64,000 nt of DNA, from NCBI GenBank assembly GCA_029267335.1, contig JAJUJC010000002.1:1-64000 (forward strand), in the 5' to 3' direction. The notes beneath the pieces were generated by a model that worked only from the letters and a program-made list of their open reading frames with translations, did not search any database and was not told the DNA's origin. How positions within the stretch are numbered: the first letter of the stretch is position 1; each line of letters opens with the position of its first letter. Below are positions 55,113-63,186 of the stretch, one piece after another. Origin of the DNA: Intestinibacillus massiliensis. GTDB lineage: Bacteria; Bacillota; Clostridia; Oscillospirales; Butyricicoccaceae. Made by a program: the position numbers and the translations under genes.

Positions 55113-56105
55113 TTAGGTCGACTGTCTCCAACAGATCTCGCACGGCAGAATGCGTTCCTCCTCGGTCTCCGCAGCGCCCTCGATGCGCGCAAGCAGCGCT
55201 TGGGCAGCGGCGACGCCCGCCTCAAAGGTGGGCTGTACAATCGTTGACACGGTCGGCACGGACAGGTCGCACCACTCGGTCGAATCGAAGCCGAGCAGTC
55301 CGATCTGCTGAGGAATCTCCTCGCGCAGCGGAGCGAGCGCCAGAAAGACCTTGCTGAGCAGCCAGCAGCTCGTGACGAACACGAGCAGCCGTTTGTCCGG
55401 CTCGAGCTGCGCGCGCACGACGCGCAGAATATCCGCCTCCGAGGTCTCCGCGCCAATGACCTTGACGCGGCAGCCCAGATTGGTCTCGCGCAGCGCGTCA
55501 AGACAGCCGTTCATGCGCTCGATACGCGGGATCATATGCTCGGGCGCAGCGGTGAACATCAGATAGCTGTCGTATCCGCGCGCAACGCATTCGCGGATCG
55601 CCTGCCGCGACGCTTCATAGTTGTTCGTCCGCACCCACGGCCAATCGCCCTCGGGACGGCTATCGACAAAGACGACCGGTGGGCCGCCGAGCACTTCCTC
55701 GCCGGAAAACTGCACGGTCGGCTGCACGATCAGCCCATCAACGTTCATATCGAGCAGACGACCGATGTGCTGCTGCTCCTCCTCGCCGTGGTAGTCCGAG
55801 CTGCCGACGATCATCTGATAACCATGCTGCCGGCACACTTCGTCGATGCCCTTGACGAGTTGGTTGGAAAAGCCGTTTGTAATATCCCCGATGACCACGC
55901 CGATCAGGTGGGAACGATCCGCTCCCAACATACGCGCGGCAAGGCTCGGACGGTATTGCAGCCGCTCGACGACCTCTGCAATGCGCGCCTGCGTTTCCTG
56001 CGACATTTTATTGACCTTGCCGTTGAGAAAAAACGACACCGTCGTTTTGGAAACGCCCGCTTCCCGCGCGATGTCCGCGATGGTATATTTTTTCCTGTCC
56101 TTCAC
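55113..56105 (-). CDS. LacI-family transcriptional regulator
   Basis: About 330 residues. An N-terminal LacI helix-turn-helix (TIADIAREAGVSKTTVSFFLNG) with hinge (YRPSLAARML) is followed by a periplasmic-binding-like sugar domain (GVVIGDITNGFSNQLVKGID). Start GTG 56105 or 56114; neither has a strong site, and AAAGG sits 11 bases before 56105. It probably controls a sugar uptake operon, none adjacent. A GCAAACCGCT motif overlaps its -35, suggesting autoregulation. Confidence 0.92.
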   Translation of the reverse strand: MKDRKKYTIADIAREAGVSKTTVSFFLNGKVNKMSQETQARIAEVVERLQYRPSLAARMLGADRSHLIGVVIGDITNGFSNQLVKGIDEVCRQHGYQMIVGSSDYHGEEEQQHIGRLLDMNVDGLIVQPTVQFSGEEVLGGPPVVFVDSRPEGDWPWVRTNNYEASRQAIRECVARGYDSYLMFTAAPEHMIPRIERMNGCLDALRETNLGCRVKVIGAETSEADILRVVRAQLEPDKRLLVFVTSCWLLSKVFLALAPLREEIPQQIGLLGFDSTEWCDLSVPTVSTIVQPTFEAGVAAAQALLARIEGAAETEEERILPCEICWRQST

Positions 56106-56144
56106 CCTGCGCACAACCTTTCGAGGTTTTTTCGCTATGCTTCG

Positions 56145-56184
56145 AGTATAGCACGATTTTTACGGAAATGCAAACCGCTTTACC
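56145..56184 (-). promoter_or_regulatory. Promoter and candidate operator of the first lacI-type gene
   Basis: TTGCAT (56168-56173), 17-base spacer, TATACT (56145-56150) on the minus strand. GGTAAAGCGGTTTGCA (56169-56184) overlaps the -35 and has the central CG and partial symmetry of LacI-family operators. Confidence 0.6.
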
Positions 56185-56204
56185 AAATTGTTTTCGCGGG
56201 GATG

Positions 56205-56239
56205 AAAAAAGCGGCAGTCCCCTGTCGGACAGCCGCTTT
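56205..56239 (-). terminator. Terminator after the second lacI-type gene
   Basis: AAAGCGGC-TGTCC pairs with GGACT-GCCGCTTT (one mismatch), then TTTTTTC on the minus strand. Confidence 0.85.
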
Positions 56240-56243
56240 GCAC

Positions 56244-57266
56244 TTACAAATTGTACCGTGTTTTGATTTCTATGGCAGTCAGGAGCAGTTCCTTTTTGGG
56301 CTTTGCGCCCGTGAACAGGTAGTCGTAAAGGATCTGTGCGGGACGGGTGCCCTGTGCGAACGAATCTTGCCCGATGAGAAAATCGATCGCGCCGTTTTTC
56401 ACATTTTCCACGTTTTGCGGCGTAATATCATAGCAGATCACGCGCACACGGTCATCCATGCCCAACTCGCCCAGCGCGCGGCACACGCCGACCTGACCGT
56501 TTGCGGACACGAAGATGCCCGAAAGGTCGGTATGGGAGCGCAGCGTATCGCACACGATCTCGTGGGCGATCTCGTCGCGATCGTAGCATTTTTCCAGGGG
56601 CAGCAGTTCAATACCCGGGAAAGCGGTGCGAATTTCCTCCATAAAGCCCTCGGACCGGCACATATGCGACAGGTTGGACGGGTGTCCCGTGATGACGAGC
56701 ACCTTACCCTTTCCGCCGAGCAGCATGTTCATCAGGCCCGCGCAGCAGCGTCCGCTCGCGGTGGTATCCTGTCCGACGAAGCACATGCGGCCGCAGCCCG
56801 GCATGTCGCTGTTGAAGGTGACGACCGGAATGCGCGCGGTCACCCGCGTGAGCTTGTCGTGGATCTGTGGGTCGTTGACGGGTGCGATGGCAAGCCCGCC
56901 GATGCCCAGCTCAAGCAGCTCGTCGATCAGGCGCAGCTCCTGCTCCGCGTCGATGCCGTCGATGGTGCGCACGAGCACCTGCGCGCCGTGCTCCCCGAGC
57001 GACTCGCACGCATAGTCGATGCCCTCGAGCACCAAACGCATGAACGCGGTGCTCGCGGACTGCAAAATGACGCCGATCTTGATGGGGTTTTTGGCGAGTG
57101 CAAGCGCCTTCCCCGCCCTGTTCGGCTGATAATCGTGCTCTTTTGCAATTTTTTTGATACGCTCAGCGACTTGCGGATCAACTCTGCCGCGGTTGTTGAG
57201 CGCGCGGTCGACCGTGCCGCGGGACACGCCCGCAAGCTCCGCGATTTTTGCGAGTGTCACAGCCAT
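56244..57266 (-). CDS. LacI-family regulator with a sugar-binding-protein-like ligand domain
   Basis: 340 residues. Helix-turn-helix TLAKIAELAGVSRGTVDRALNN at the N-terminus, hinge YQPNRAGKAL, then a Peripla_BP_4-type domain (IKIGVILQSASTAFMRLVLE; IAPVNDPQIHDKL; FVSANGQVGVCRAL). Start ATG 57266 is 8 bases after GAGGA; ATG 57275 is too close. Sequence differs clearly from the first LacI gene, so they are not a recent duplication. Target genes unknown. Confidence 0.93.
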   Translation of the reverse strand: MAVTLAKIAELAGVSRGTVDRALNNRGRVDPQVAERIKKIAKEHDYQPNRAGKALALAKNPIKIGVILQSASTAFMRLVLEGIDYACESLGEHGAQVLVRTIDGIDAEQELRLIDELLELGIGGLAIAPVNDPQIHDKLTRVTARIPVVTFNSDMPGCGRMCFVGQDTTASGRCCAGLMNMLLGGKGKVLVITGHPSNLSHMCRSEGFMEEIRTAFPGIELLPLEKCYDRDEIAHEIVCDTLRSHTDLSGIFVSANGQVGVCRALGELGMDDRVRVICYDITPQNVENVKNGAIDFLIGQDSFAQGTRPAQILYDYLFTGAKPKKELLLTAIEIKTRYNL

Positions 57267-57327
57267 AAGCTTCATCCTCACACCCGTGCCGTGGCACACA
57301 CCGCGACACACGCAATTTTTGTAAACT

Positions 57328-57355
57328 ATTATAACAGAAATTACCGAATTGGCAA
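57328..57355 (-). promoter_or_regulatory. Promoter of the second lacI-type gene
   Basis: TTGCCA (57350-57355), 16-base spacer, TATAAT (57328-57333) on the minus strand. Confidence 0.65.
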
Positions 57356-57359
57356 GCGT

Positions 57360-57660
57360 CCGAAACCAAAAGCTGGCGGTCAGTCTGCGCATCGCAGCGC
57401 CATTCCTCCCCGTGTGTCCGCACACGCAACATTTTCAAAACAAGCTGGCATACCACGCGACCGCAACCTTTTCCTCGTTGTGTAACCGGGCACGCAAACG
57501 CTTTAAATAAAAATTCCGCATTGCTGCCGAATTTCTTTTCCGTACAGATCACACGGCGGCACGCGAAATGCAGGCGCAAACCGCTCTTTTTTTGCATAAA
57601 ATTTTTGCGGGTTTTTCGGCATATTCACAAATTGCGTGCTCGCGCACTCATCATACTTCT
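57360..57660. other. Intergenic region between divergent genes
   Basis: About 300 bases without a gene. It contains GCAAACGCTTTAAA (57494-57507) and GCAAACCGCT (57576-57585), resembling the motif over the first lacI-type promoter at 56170-56179. These may be LacI-type operators. Confidence 0.45.
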
Positions 57661-57671
57661 CCCGCTTCCCC

Positions 57672-57700
57672 TGTACAAAGTTTGTAAAACGCGGTATACT
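57672..57700 (+). promoter_or_regulatory. Candidate promoter of the YjdF-like gene
   Basis: TGTACA (57672-57677), 17-base spacer, TATACT (57695-57700), about 40 bases before ATG 57743. Weak -35. Confidence 0.45.
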
Positions 57701-57742
57701 GATCATGCTACCACACTTAAACTGGAAAAGGAGCTGTTTTTT

Positions 57743-58546
57743 ATGAAGCGTGCCAAAAATACATCTGCGCAGAAAATGCCGGCACATGCCCGCAAGCGTC
57801 TGACCGTGCGCGGTATTTTATCGTTTCTCGTGCTGCTGAGCATCGTGCGTCAGGCGATGAACCACAACTTTGAAGGTATTTTTGTCGGCGTGCTCACGCT
57901 TGTGCTGTTTGCCGTGCCCCTCATCATCGACCGGCGGCTCGGCATCGACCTGCCGCCCGCGCTCGAGACGATCATCTATCTGTTCATCTTTTCCGCGGAA
58001 ATTCTGGGCGAGATCAACTCGTTTTACACCCGCATCCCCTACTGGGACACCATGCTGCACACGATCAACGGTTTTCTGATGGCGGCGATCGGCATTGCGC
58101 TCGTGGACATCCTCAACCGAAGCGACCGTTTTGCGTTCAAGCTGTCGCCGCTGTTTGTCGCGGTCGTGGCGTTTTGCTTTTCCATGACGGTCGGCGTGCT
58201 GTGGGAATTTTTTGAGTTCAGTATGGACAGCTTTTTCGCGACCGACATGCAAAAGGACTTTGTCGTCACGCAGGTCAATTCCGTGCTGCTCAACCCGGAC
58301 GGACTGAACACGGTCATGCATGTGCCGATCCGCAGCCTGGTGGTCAACGGCGAGGACTGGCTTGCGAAATACGGAGGCTATCTCGACATCGGCATCATCG
58401 ACACGATGAAGGATCTGCTTGTCAACTTCATCGGCGCGGTCGTTTTTTCGGTCATCGGCTATTTCTATGTGAAAACGCGCGGCAAGGGCAAGTTTGCAAA
58501 ACGCTTCATCCCGCGTCTGCGCCAAAAGGACGAGCCGCAGGACTGA
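57743..58546 (+). CDS. Integral membrane protein, possibly YjdF/DUF2238-like
   Basis: 267 residues, about six membrane segments and a basic C-terminus. YRIPYWDTMLH-type phrase (TRIPYWDTMLHTINGFL) and GVLWEFFEFSMD recall the YjdF/DUF2238 family with its conserved WDxxLH and WExxE. Function unknown. ATG 57743 follows AAAAGGAGC. The frame open further upstream has no start signal. Confidence 0.7.
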   Translation: MKRAKNTSAQKMPAHARKRLTVRGILSFLVLLSIVRQAMNHNFEGIFVGVLTLVLFAVPLIIDRRLGIDLPPALETIIYLFIFSAEILGEINSFYTRIPYWDTMLHTINGFLMAAIGIALVDILNRSDRFAFKLSPLFVAVVAFCFSMTVGVLWEFFEFSMDSFFATDMQKDFVVTQVNSVLLNPDGLNTVMHVPIRSLVVNGEDWLAKYGGYLDIGIIDTMKDLLVNFIGAVVFSVIGYFYVKTRGKGKFAKRFIPRLRQKDEPQD

Positions 58547-58600
58547 CGGCAAAATGTACCCGGCGCGAAAGCGTGTGAACGCCCTCGCGCCGGCGACCCG

Positions 58601-58795
58601 TCAGGTCTCGTGCTCCAGACACCATTCGCGGGTGTCATCCACCGTCTGGGTCGCGGGCGGTTCCACGCGGTCGCGCCGGCATGCCGCCACATGCGGGTCG
58701 GTCTGATACATGCGGTCGCCGTACATTTCGGCGGCATAGCGGCTGTTCGCCTCGTGCGCGTCAAAGCGCCAGTCGTCTGCGTGCTTTTTGTCCAT
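58601..58795 (-). CDS. Small charged protein, unknown
   Basis: 64 residues, starting MDKKHADDWRFDAHEANSRY; hydrophilic, no membrane segment or known motif. ATG 58795 follows AAGGGGGGAAC, a convincing site, which is the main reason to call it. It converges with the YjdF-like gene; a GC hairpin (58560-58593) without a T run lies between. Confidence 0.65.
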   Translation of the reverse strand: MDKKHADDWRFDAHEANSRYAAEMYGDRMYQTDPHVAACRRDRVEPPATQTVDDTREWCLEHET

Positions 58796-58912
58796 ACCTG
58801 TTCCCCCCTTTTTTTGGCTGCAACGCGCCCACCGGACGCGTCACGCTCAGTATGTGCAAAAAGAAATTGCGGGATACCGGCAAATATTTCTCGGTTTCGC
58901 GCGCATTGTACC

Positions 58913-58941
58913 TTGCCCGAAACGGCAAACTTTGATAAAAT
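58913..58941 (+). promoter_or_regulatory. Promoter of the cyclophilin gene
   Basis: TTGCCC (58913-58918), 17-base spacer, TAAAAT (58936-58941). Confidence 0.65.
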
Positions 58942-59002
58942 AGAAAAAGCTGAGATTTTAAATGAAACACTGTTTTGTTGAATGAATAGGAGAAATCAAA
59001 TT

Positions 59003-59521
59003 ATGTCGAATCCCATCGTTACGATCGAAATGGAAAACGGCGACGTGATCCGCGCCGAGCTCTATCCCGAAATCGCACCCAACACCGTGCGCAACTTTGT
59101 TTCGCTCGTGCAGAGCGGCTTTTATGACGGCACGATCTTCCACCGTGTCATCCCGGGCTTTATGATCCAGGGCGGCGACCCGCAGGGCACGGGCATGGGC
59201 GGACCGGATTACTGCATCCGCGGCGAATTCACCGCGAACGGCTTCCGCAATGATCTGGTGCACACGCGCGGCGTGCTGTCCATGGCGCGCACGGCGATGC
59301 CGGACTCTGCGGGCAGCCAGTTCTTCATCATGACCACCGATTCGCCCCATCTCGACGGGCAGTATGCCGCGTTCGGCAAGGTCATCGAGGGTATCGAGGC
59401 GTGCGACACCATCGTCAACTCCCCCCGCGACTACCATGACCGTCCGCGTGCAGATCAGCGCATGCAGCGCGTCACGGTCGACACCTTGGGCGTGACCTAC
59501 GAAGCACCGGAAAAGGTGTGA
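59003..59521 (+). CDS. Peptidyl-prolyl cis-trans isomerase, cyclophilin type
   Basis: 172 residues, no signal peptide, so cytoplasmic. Cyclophilin core: FYDGTIFHRVIPGFMIQGGD with the catalytic Arg, GVLSMARTAMPDSAGSQFFI, and the HLDGQYAAFGKV strand. It speeds proline isomerisation in protein folding. Start ATG 59003 follows TAGGAGAAATC. The GDPD-like gene follows 61 bases later. Confidence 0.96.
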   Translation: MSNPIVTIEMENGDVIRAELYPEIAPNTVRNFVSLVQSGFYDGTIFHRVIPGFMIQGGDPQGTGMGGPDYCIRGEFTANGFRNDLVHTRGVLSMARTAMPDSAGSQFFIMTTDSPHLDGQYAAFGKVIEGIEACDTIVNSPRDYHDRPRADQRMQRVTVDTLGVTYEAPEKV

Positions 59522-59582
59522 TTTTTCTCGGCGCGCGTGCTGCGTGCGTCATCGTTTTTTGTGATAAAGAGGCTTCAGAACT

Positions 59583-60308
59583 ATGCTAATCAATTATACC
59601 GACATCTTCATTGTGTCTGCACCCGCTTGTCTCGGCACGGATGCGGACAGCCTTGAGGCTATCATGGCGGGCAACGAAGCGGGTGCAAACGGCTGCGCGG
59701 TCGATCTCGACGTGACGGCGGACGGCATTGCGGTGCTGTGCGCGCACGGCGGCTTCACCCTTGCGGACGGTTCGCGCCTTGCGCTGTCTGAGGCGACCTT
59801 TGCGGAAGCGCGTGCTGCGTTCCCCAAGATCGTATCCGTCGGGCAGGTCATCGAGCTTGCCAAGTCCTGCGCCGCCAAGCTGTGCATCCATCTTAAGGAT
59901 GTGACCTCGTGCGCACAGCTACAGCTTGCGCTGCACCATGCAGATTATGCCGAGGGCGCATATTTCACTGAGTTGACCCTCGATCAGGCGGCAAAGCTTG
60001 CCGCGCGTTTCCCGACCCTGCAATTCATGGCGGACGTACTGGAAACGCCGGACAATCAGGGTGCGCTGCTGCATGCGGCGCAGTCCGCGGGACTGTTCGG
60101 TCTGCGTGTCGCGCCCAGTGTCGTCACCCCCGCTCTGTGCGAGGCGGCACACTCGGTCGGTCTGCTCGTCGCGACCACGGAATGTCATGACGAAGCGATG
60201 CTGCAGCGCCTCATCGGCATGGGCGTCAACTTCATCGAGACGCTGCGCCCTGACGTCGCTTACGGTCTGCTGCCCACCGAGGCGGATCAGGAGCAGCTCA
60301 CCATCTAG
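59583..60308 (+). CDS. GDPD-like TIM-barrel protein with degenerate active site
   Basis: 241 residues, cytoplasmic. The layout follows glycerophosphodiester phosphodiesterases, but the first catalytic His (HRG) is replaced by APA-type sequence, and the metal-binding Glu of the E-x-D pair by Ala (CAVDLDVTADG). The Asp of that pair and a later His (AHGG) remain. It is therefore likely inactive as a GDPD, or has another role. ATG 59583 follows AAAGAGG. Its 3' end runs into repeat copy C. Confidence 0.7.
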   Translation: MLINYTDIFIVSAPACLGTDADSLEAIMAGNEAGANGCAVDLDVTADGIAVLCAHGGFTLADGSRLALSEATFAEARAAFPKIVSVGQVIELAKSCAAKLCIHLKDVTSCAQLQLALHHADYAEGAYFTELTLDQAAKLAARFPTLQFMADVLETPDNQGALLHAAQSAGLFGLRVAPSVVTPALCEAAHSVGLLVATTECHDEAMLQRLIGMGVNFIETLRPDVAYGLLPTEADQEQLTI

Positions 60309-60383
60309 CGCCGCGGCGGCGCTGCCAAGTGCCAACAGCGGGCGGCTGAGCGCCACTTTTCCGCCGTTGGGACGGGGCACGAT
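60306..60383. repeat. Dispersed GC-rich repeat, copy C
   Basis: GCGGGCGGCTGAGCGCCACT then TTTCCGCCGTTGGGACGGGG, aligned with copies A and B. It starts in the stop codon of the GDPD-like gene. Copies B and C both follow the bases ACCATCTAG. Confidence 0.8.
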
Positions 60384-60409
60384 GTTTTCGCGCGCAAAAG
60401 GACCCCCAC

Positions 60410-60438
60410 GGGCGGCTATCAGCCGCCCCTCTATTTTT
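60410..60438 (+). terminator. Terminator after the GDPD-like gene
   Basis: GGGCGGCT/AGCCGCCC stem (60410-60417, 60421-60428), then CTCTATTTTT. Confidence 0.82.
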
Positions 60439-60469
60439 CATCCACATTTTTTGACCCACAGGTGATAGT

Positions 60470-62398
60470 ATGGCCGATCTGTCCATTCAAAACTTAACAA
60501 AATACTACGGCGACCGGCTGATCCTCGATCACATCAGCTTTGACATTCAGCCCGGCGAAAAGGTCGCGCTGCTCGGCGCGAACGGCACGGGCAAGACCAC
60601 CCTGCTGCGCATCCTCACCGGTCGTCTGCCGCATGACGACGGCTCATTTTCCATCGGCGCGGGGCGCACGGTCGGCATCATTGACCAGATGCCCATCGTG
60701 GAGGCGGGCGCGACGGTCGACGATGTGCTGCGTCTTGCCTTCCGCGAGAGCGACGACATCGCGCGCCAGATGATTGAACTGGAAGCGGAAATGGCGCGTG
60801 ACGCGCACAACGCCGGACTGTTAAAGCGTTACGGCGCGCTCGGGCAGCGGCTCGAAGCCCTCGGCGGCTACAACCACGATTTTGAGATCGACAAGGTTGC
60901 AAACGGTCTGGAGATCCCCGCATCGCAGCGCACGCAGCCCTTTGCGCTGCTGTCCGGCGGCGAGCAGACGCGCGTCAACCTCGCGCGCATCATCCTCCAA
61001 AAGACCGACATCCTGCTGCTCGACGAGCCGACGAACCATCTGGACATGGGCGCGGTCGCGTGGCTCGGCGAGTATCTCGACGGCTATCGCGGCACGGTGC
61101 TCACGATCTCGCATGACCGTTGGTTCCTCGATCGCTGCTGCACGCGCATCATTGAGCTGCACGACCACAAGGTCGATTTTTATGCCGGTTCTTACTCATT
61201 TTACGCGGAGGAACGTCCGCGCCGCATGGAGCAGCAGCAGGCGCAGCACGAAAACGAACTTGCAGAGCTTAAGCGTCTGGAGGCGACCGCGCGCAAGATG
61301 CACGAGCACGGCACCGAGCACCTCGCCAAGCGTGCCGCTTCGATCGACAAGCGCATCGCGCGCATGAAGGTGACAGATCGTCCGCGTCCGGAGAAGCGCA
61401 TGAGCCTGACCTTTGGTGACCCGAACTACGAAACCGAAGAGGTTCTCAAGGTTCGAGACATTACAAAAAGCTATGAAAACCGAAAAATATTACAGAACGT
61501 ATCTTTCAATGTGCGCAATCGTGAGCGCATTGCCCTGCTCGGTGACAACGGCGCGGGCAAGACCACGCTGCTGCGCATCCTGCTTGGCGAGGAGACCGCG
61601 GACGCGGGCACGATCCGCAAGGGTGTCGGACTGCGCCCCGCGTACCTGCCGCAGCAGGTGCATTTTGCCAATGAGCAGCGCAACCTCATCGACACGCTCA
61701 TCTACGACAAGAACTGGACGATGCAGCAGTCGCGCAATCGTTTGGGCGCGTTCCAGTTCACGGGCGAGGATCAACTCAAGCTGGTCAAGAGCCTGTCGGG
61801 CGGCGAAAAAAGCCGTCTGCGCCTGTGCGAGCTGCTGTACGAGCCGCTCAACATGCTCATTCTCGACGAGCCGACCAACCATCTCGACATTCTCGCGCGC
61901 GAATGGCTCGAGCAGGCGATCGAGGGCTTCACGGGCACGCTGCTCTTTGTTTCGCATGACCGCTATTTCGTCGAGCGCTTCGCCACGCGCGTGCTCTATC
62001 TGCGCGACGGCGGGCTGATCGACTTTCAGGGCAGCTACGAGGCGTTTTTGAACTACATGGAACGCGGCGGGCCGCTGCCCGCACCACAGGACGCACCCCC
62101 GCCGCCCAAGCGTGCGGTGCCCACGCTCGACGACGTCCCGCGTCCGCCCGAAAAGAAAAAGCGCACGGGCGGCGCAAAGCCGCTGCAAAAGCAGCTTTCC
62201 ACCCTGGAACGCGAGATTGCACAGCTGGAAACCCAGTCTGCCGACCTCGAGCAGCGCATGATCGACGCCGCGAGCGATTCCGGCAAGCTGCTCGAGCTGA
62301 TGGCGGAAAAGGAAACCTGTGACGACACCCTCGCCGCCAAACTCGACGAGTGGGAAGCGGTGTCGCTCGCGCTCGACGAGTTGGAGAACGGCTCATGA
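60470..62398 (+). CDS. ABC-F family ATPase
   Basis: 642 residues, no membrane segment. Two ABC domains: Walker A GANGTGKTT and GDNGAGKTT, signatures LSGGEQTRVNLA and LSGGEKSRLRLC, Walker B ILLLDEPTNHLDM and ILDEPTNHLDI. A charged linker (about 245-310) separates them, and a C-terminal coiled coil (about 570-642) follows. ABC-F proteins act on the ribosome, in translation stalling relief or antibiotic protection; the general YdiF/Uup type is most likely here. Start ATG 60470 follows ACAGGTGATAG. Confidence 0.94.
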   Translation: MADLSIQNLTKYYGDRLILDHISFDIQPGEKVALLGANGTGKTTLLRILTGRLPHDDGSFSIGAGRTVGIIDQMPIVEAGATVDDVLRLAFRESDDIARQMIELEAEMARDAHNAGLLKRYGALGQRLEALGGYNHDFEIDKVANGLEIPASQRTQPFALLSGGEQTRVNLARIILQKTDILLLDEPTNHLDMGAVAWLGEYLDGYRGTVLTISHDRWFLDRCCTRIIELHDHKVDFYAGSYSFYAEERPRRMEQQQAQHENELAELKRLEATARKMHEHGTEHLAKRAASIDKRIARMKVTDRPRPEKRMSLTFGDPNYETEEVLKVRDITKSYENRKILQNVSFNVRNRERIALLGDNGAGKTTLLRILLGEETADAGTIRKGVGLRPAYLPQQVHFANEQRNLIDTLIYDKNWTMQQSRNRLGAFQFTGEDQLKLVKSLSGGEKSRLRLCELLYEPLNMLILDEPTNHLDILAREWLEQAIEGFTGTLLFVSHDRYFVERFATRVLYLRDGGLIDFQGSYEAFLNYMERGGPLPAPQDAPPPPKRAVPTLDDVPRPPEKKKRTGGAKPLQKQLSTLEREIAQLETQSADLEQRMIDAASDSGKLLELMAEKETCDDTLAAKLDEWEAVSLALDELENGS

Positions 62399-63153
62399 CC
62401 GAGCAGCGCTTGTGGAAGTGGCTTGCGATCGCGTTCGCCGTGTGCGGCGTGCCGCTGCTGCTCCCCTCGCCCTCGCGCTTCGGCGGTGTGTTCCTGTGCG
62501 CGCTCGCGGCGTGCTGCGCCGCACAAGCTGCCGCCGTGACCGCCGCACCGCATAGCAGACGCGCGCACCTTGTCGCGTGGGTCGGGCGCGTGCTCTTTGG
62601 CGCGTTTGTCGCGTCGTTCGTGCTCGTGCAGGGCGTGATCTTTGCCGGTATGCGGCCCGATGCACAGGCCGACCGCGCGGACGCCGTACTTGTGCTCGGC
62701 GCGCGGGTCTATGCGCTCGACCGCCCGAGCGCGACGCTCGAAAAGCGGCTCGACACCGCGCTGGGCTATCTGCACGCGCATCCCGCTGCCGTTGCGGTGC
62801 TGTGCGGCGGACAGGGGCCGAACGAACCCGTGACCGAAGCCGCCGCGATGTACGCCTACCTCGAAAAGCACGGCGCGGACACCACGCGCCTGCTGCTCGA
62901 TGATGCCTCGAACAACACCATCCAAAATATCGCAAACGCCAAAGAACTGCTCACACAGCGTTTCCCGAACGGCTGCACGACTGCGGTCATCACGAGCGAT
63001 TTTCATCTCGCGCGTGCGCGGCGGCTCATGGTGCGCGCCGGACTCGACCCCTACGGGCTGCCCGCGCCCACCCCGTACCTCTATCAGCGTGTCGCGCTCC
63101 ATCTGCGCGAATACTGCTCGATCATGGGTTTGGTTCTGAGCGGGCGTTTTTAA
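62395..63153 (+). CDS. DUF218 (YdcF/SanA/ElyC-type) membrane protein
   Basis: 252 residues. Two or three N-terminal membrane segments (about 8-95) precede a DUF218 domain: ADAVLVLGARVYALDRPSATL, VAVLCGGQGPNEPVTEAAAM, SNNTIQNIANAKEL and TTAVITSDFHLARA. Members act in envelope polymer homeostasis. It overlaps the ABC-F stop by 4 bases (ATGA), so the two are co-translated. Confidence 0.92.
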   Translation: MTEQRLWKWLAIAFAVCGVPLLLPSPSRFGGVFLCALAACCAAQAAAVTAAPHSRRAHLVAWVGRVLFGAFVASFVLVQGVIFAGMRPDAQADRADAVLVLGARVYALDRPSATLEKRLDTALGYLHAHPAAVAVLCGGQGPNEPVTEAAAMYAYLEKHGADTTRLLLDDASNNTIQNIANAKELLTQRFPNGCTTAVITSDFHLARARRLMVRAGLDPYGLPAPTPYLYQRVALHLREYCSIMGLVLSGRF

Positions 63154-63186
63154 ACCTTTTTTCATTTAAAACAGGAGGCTTGCCCC

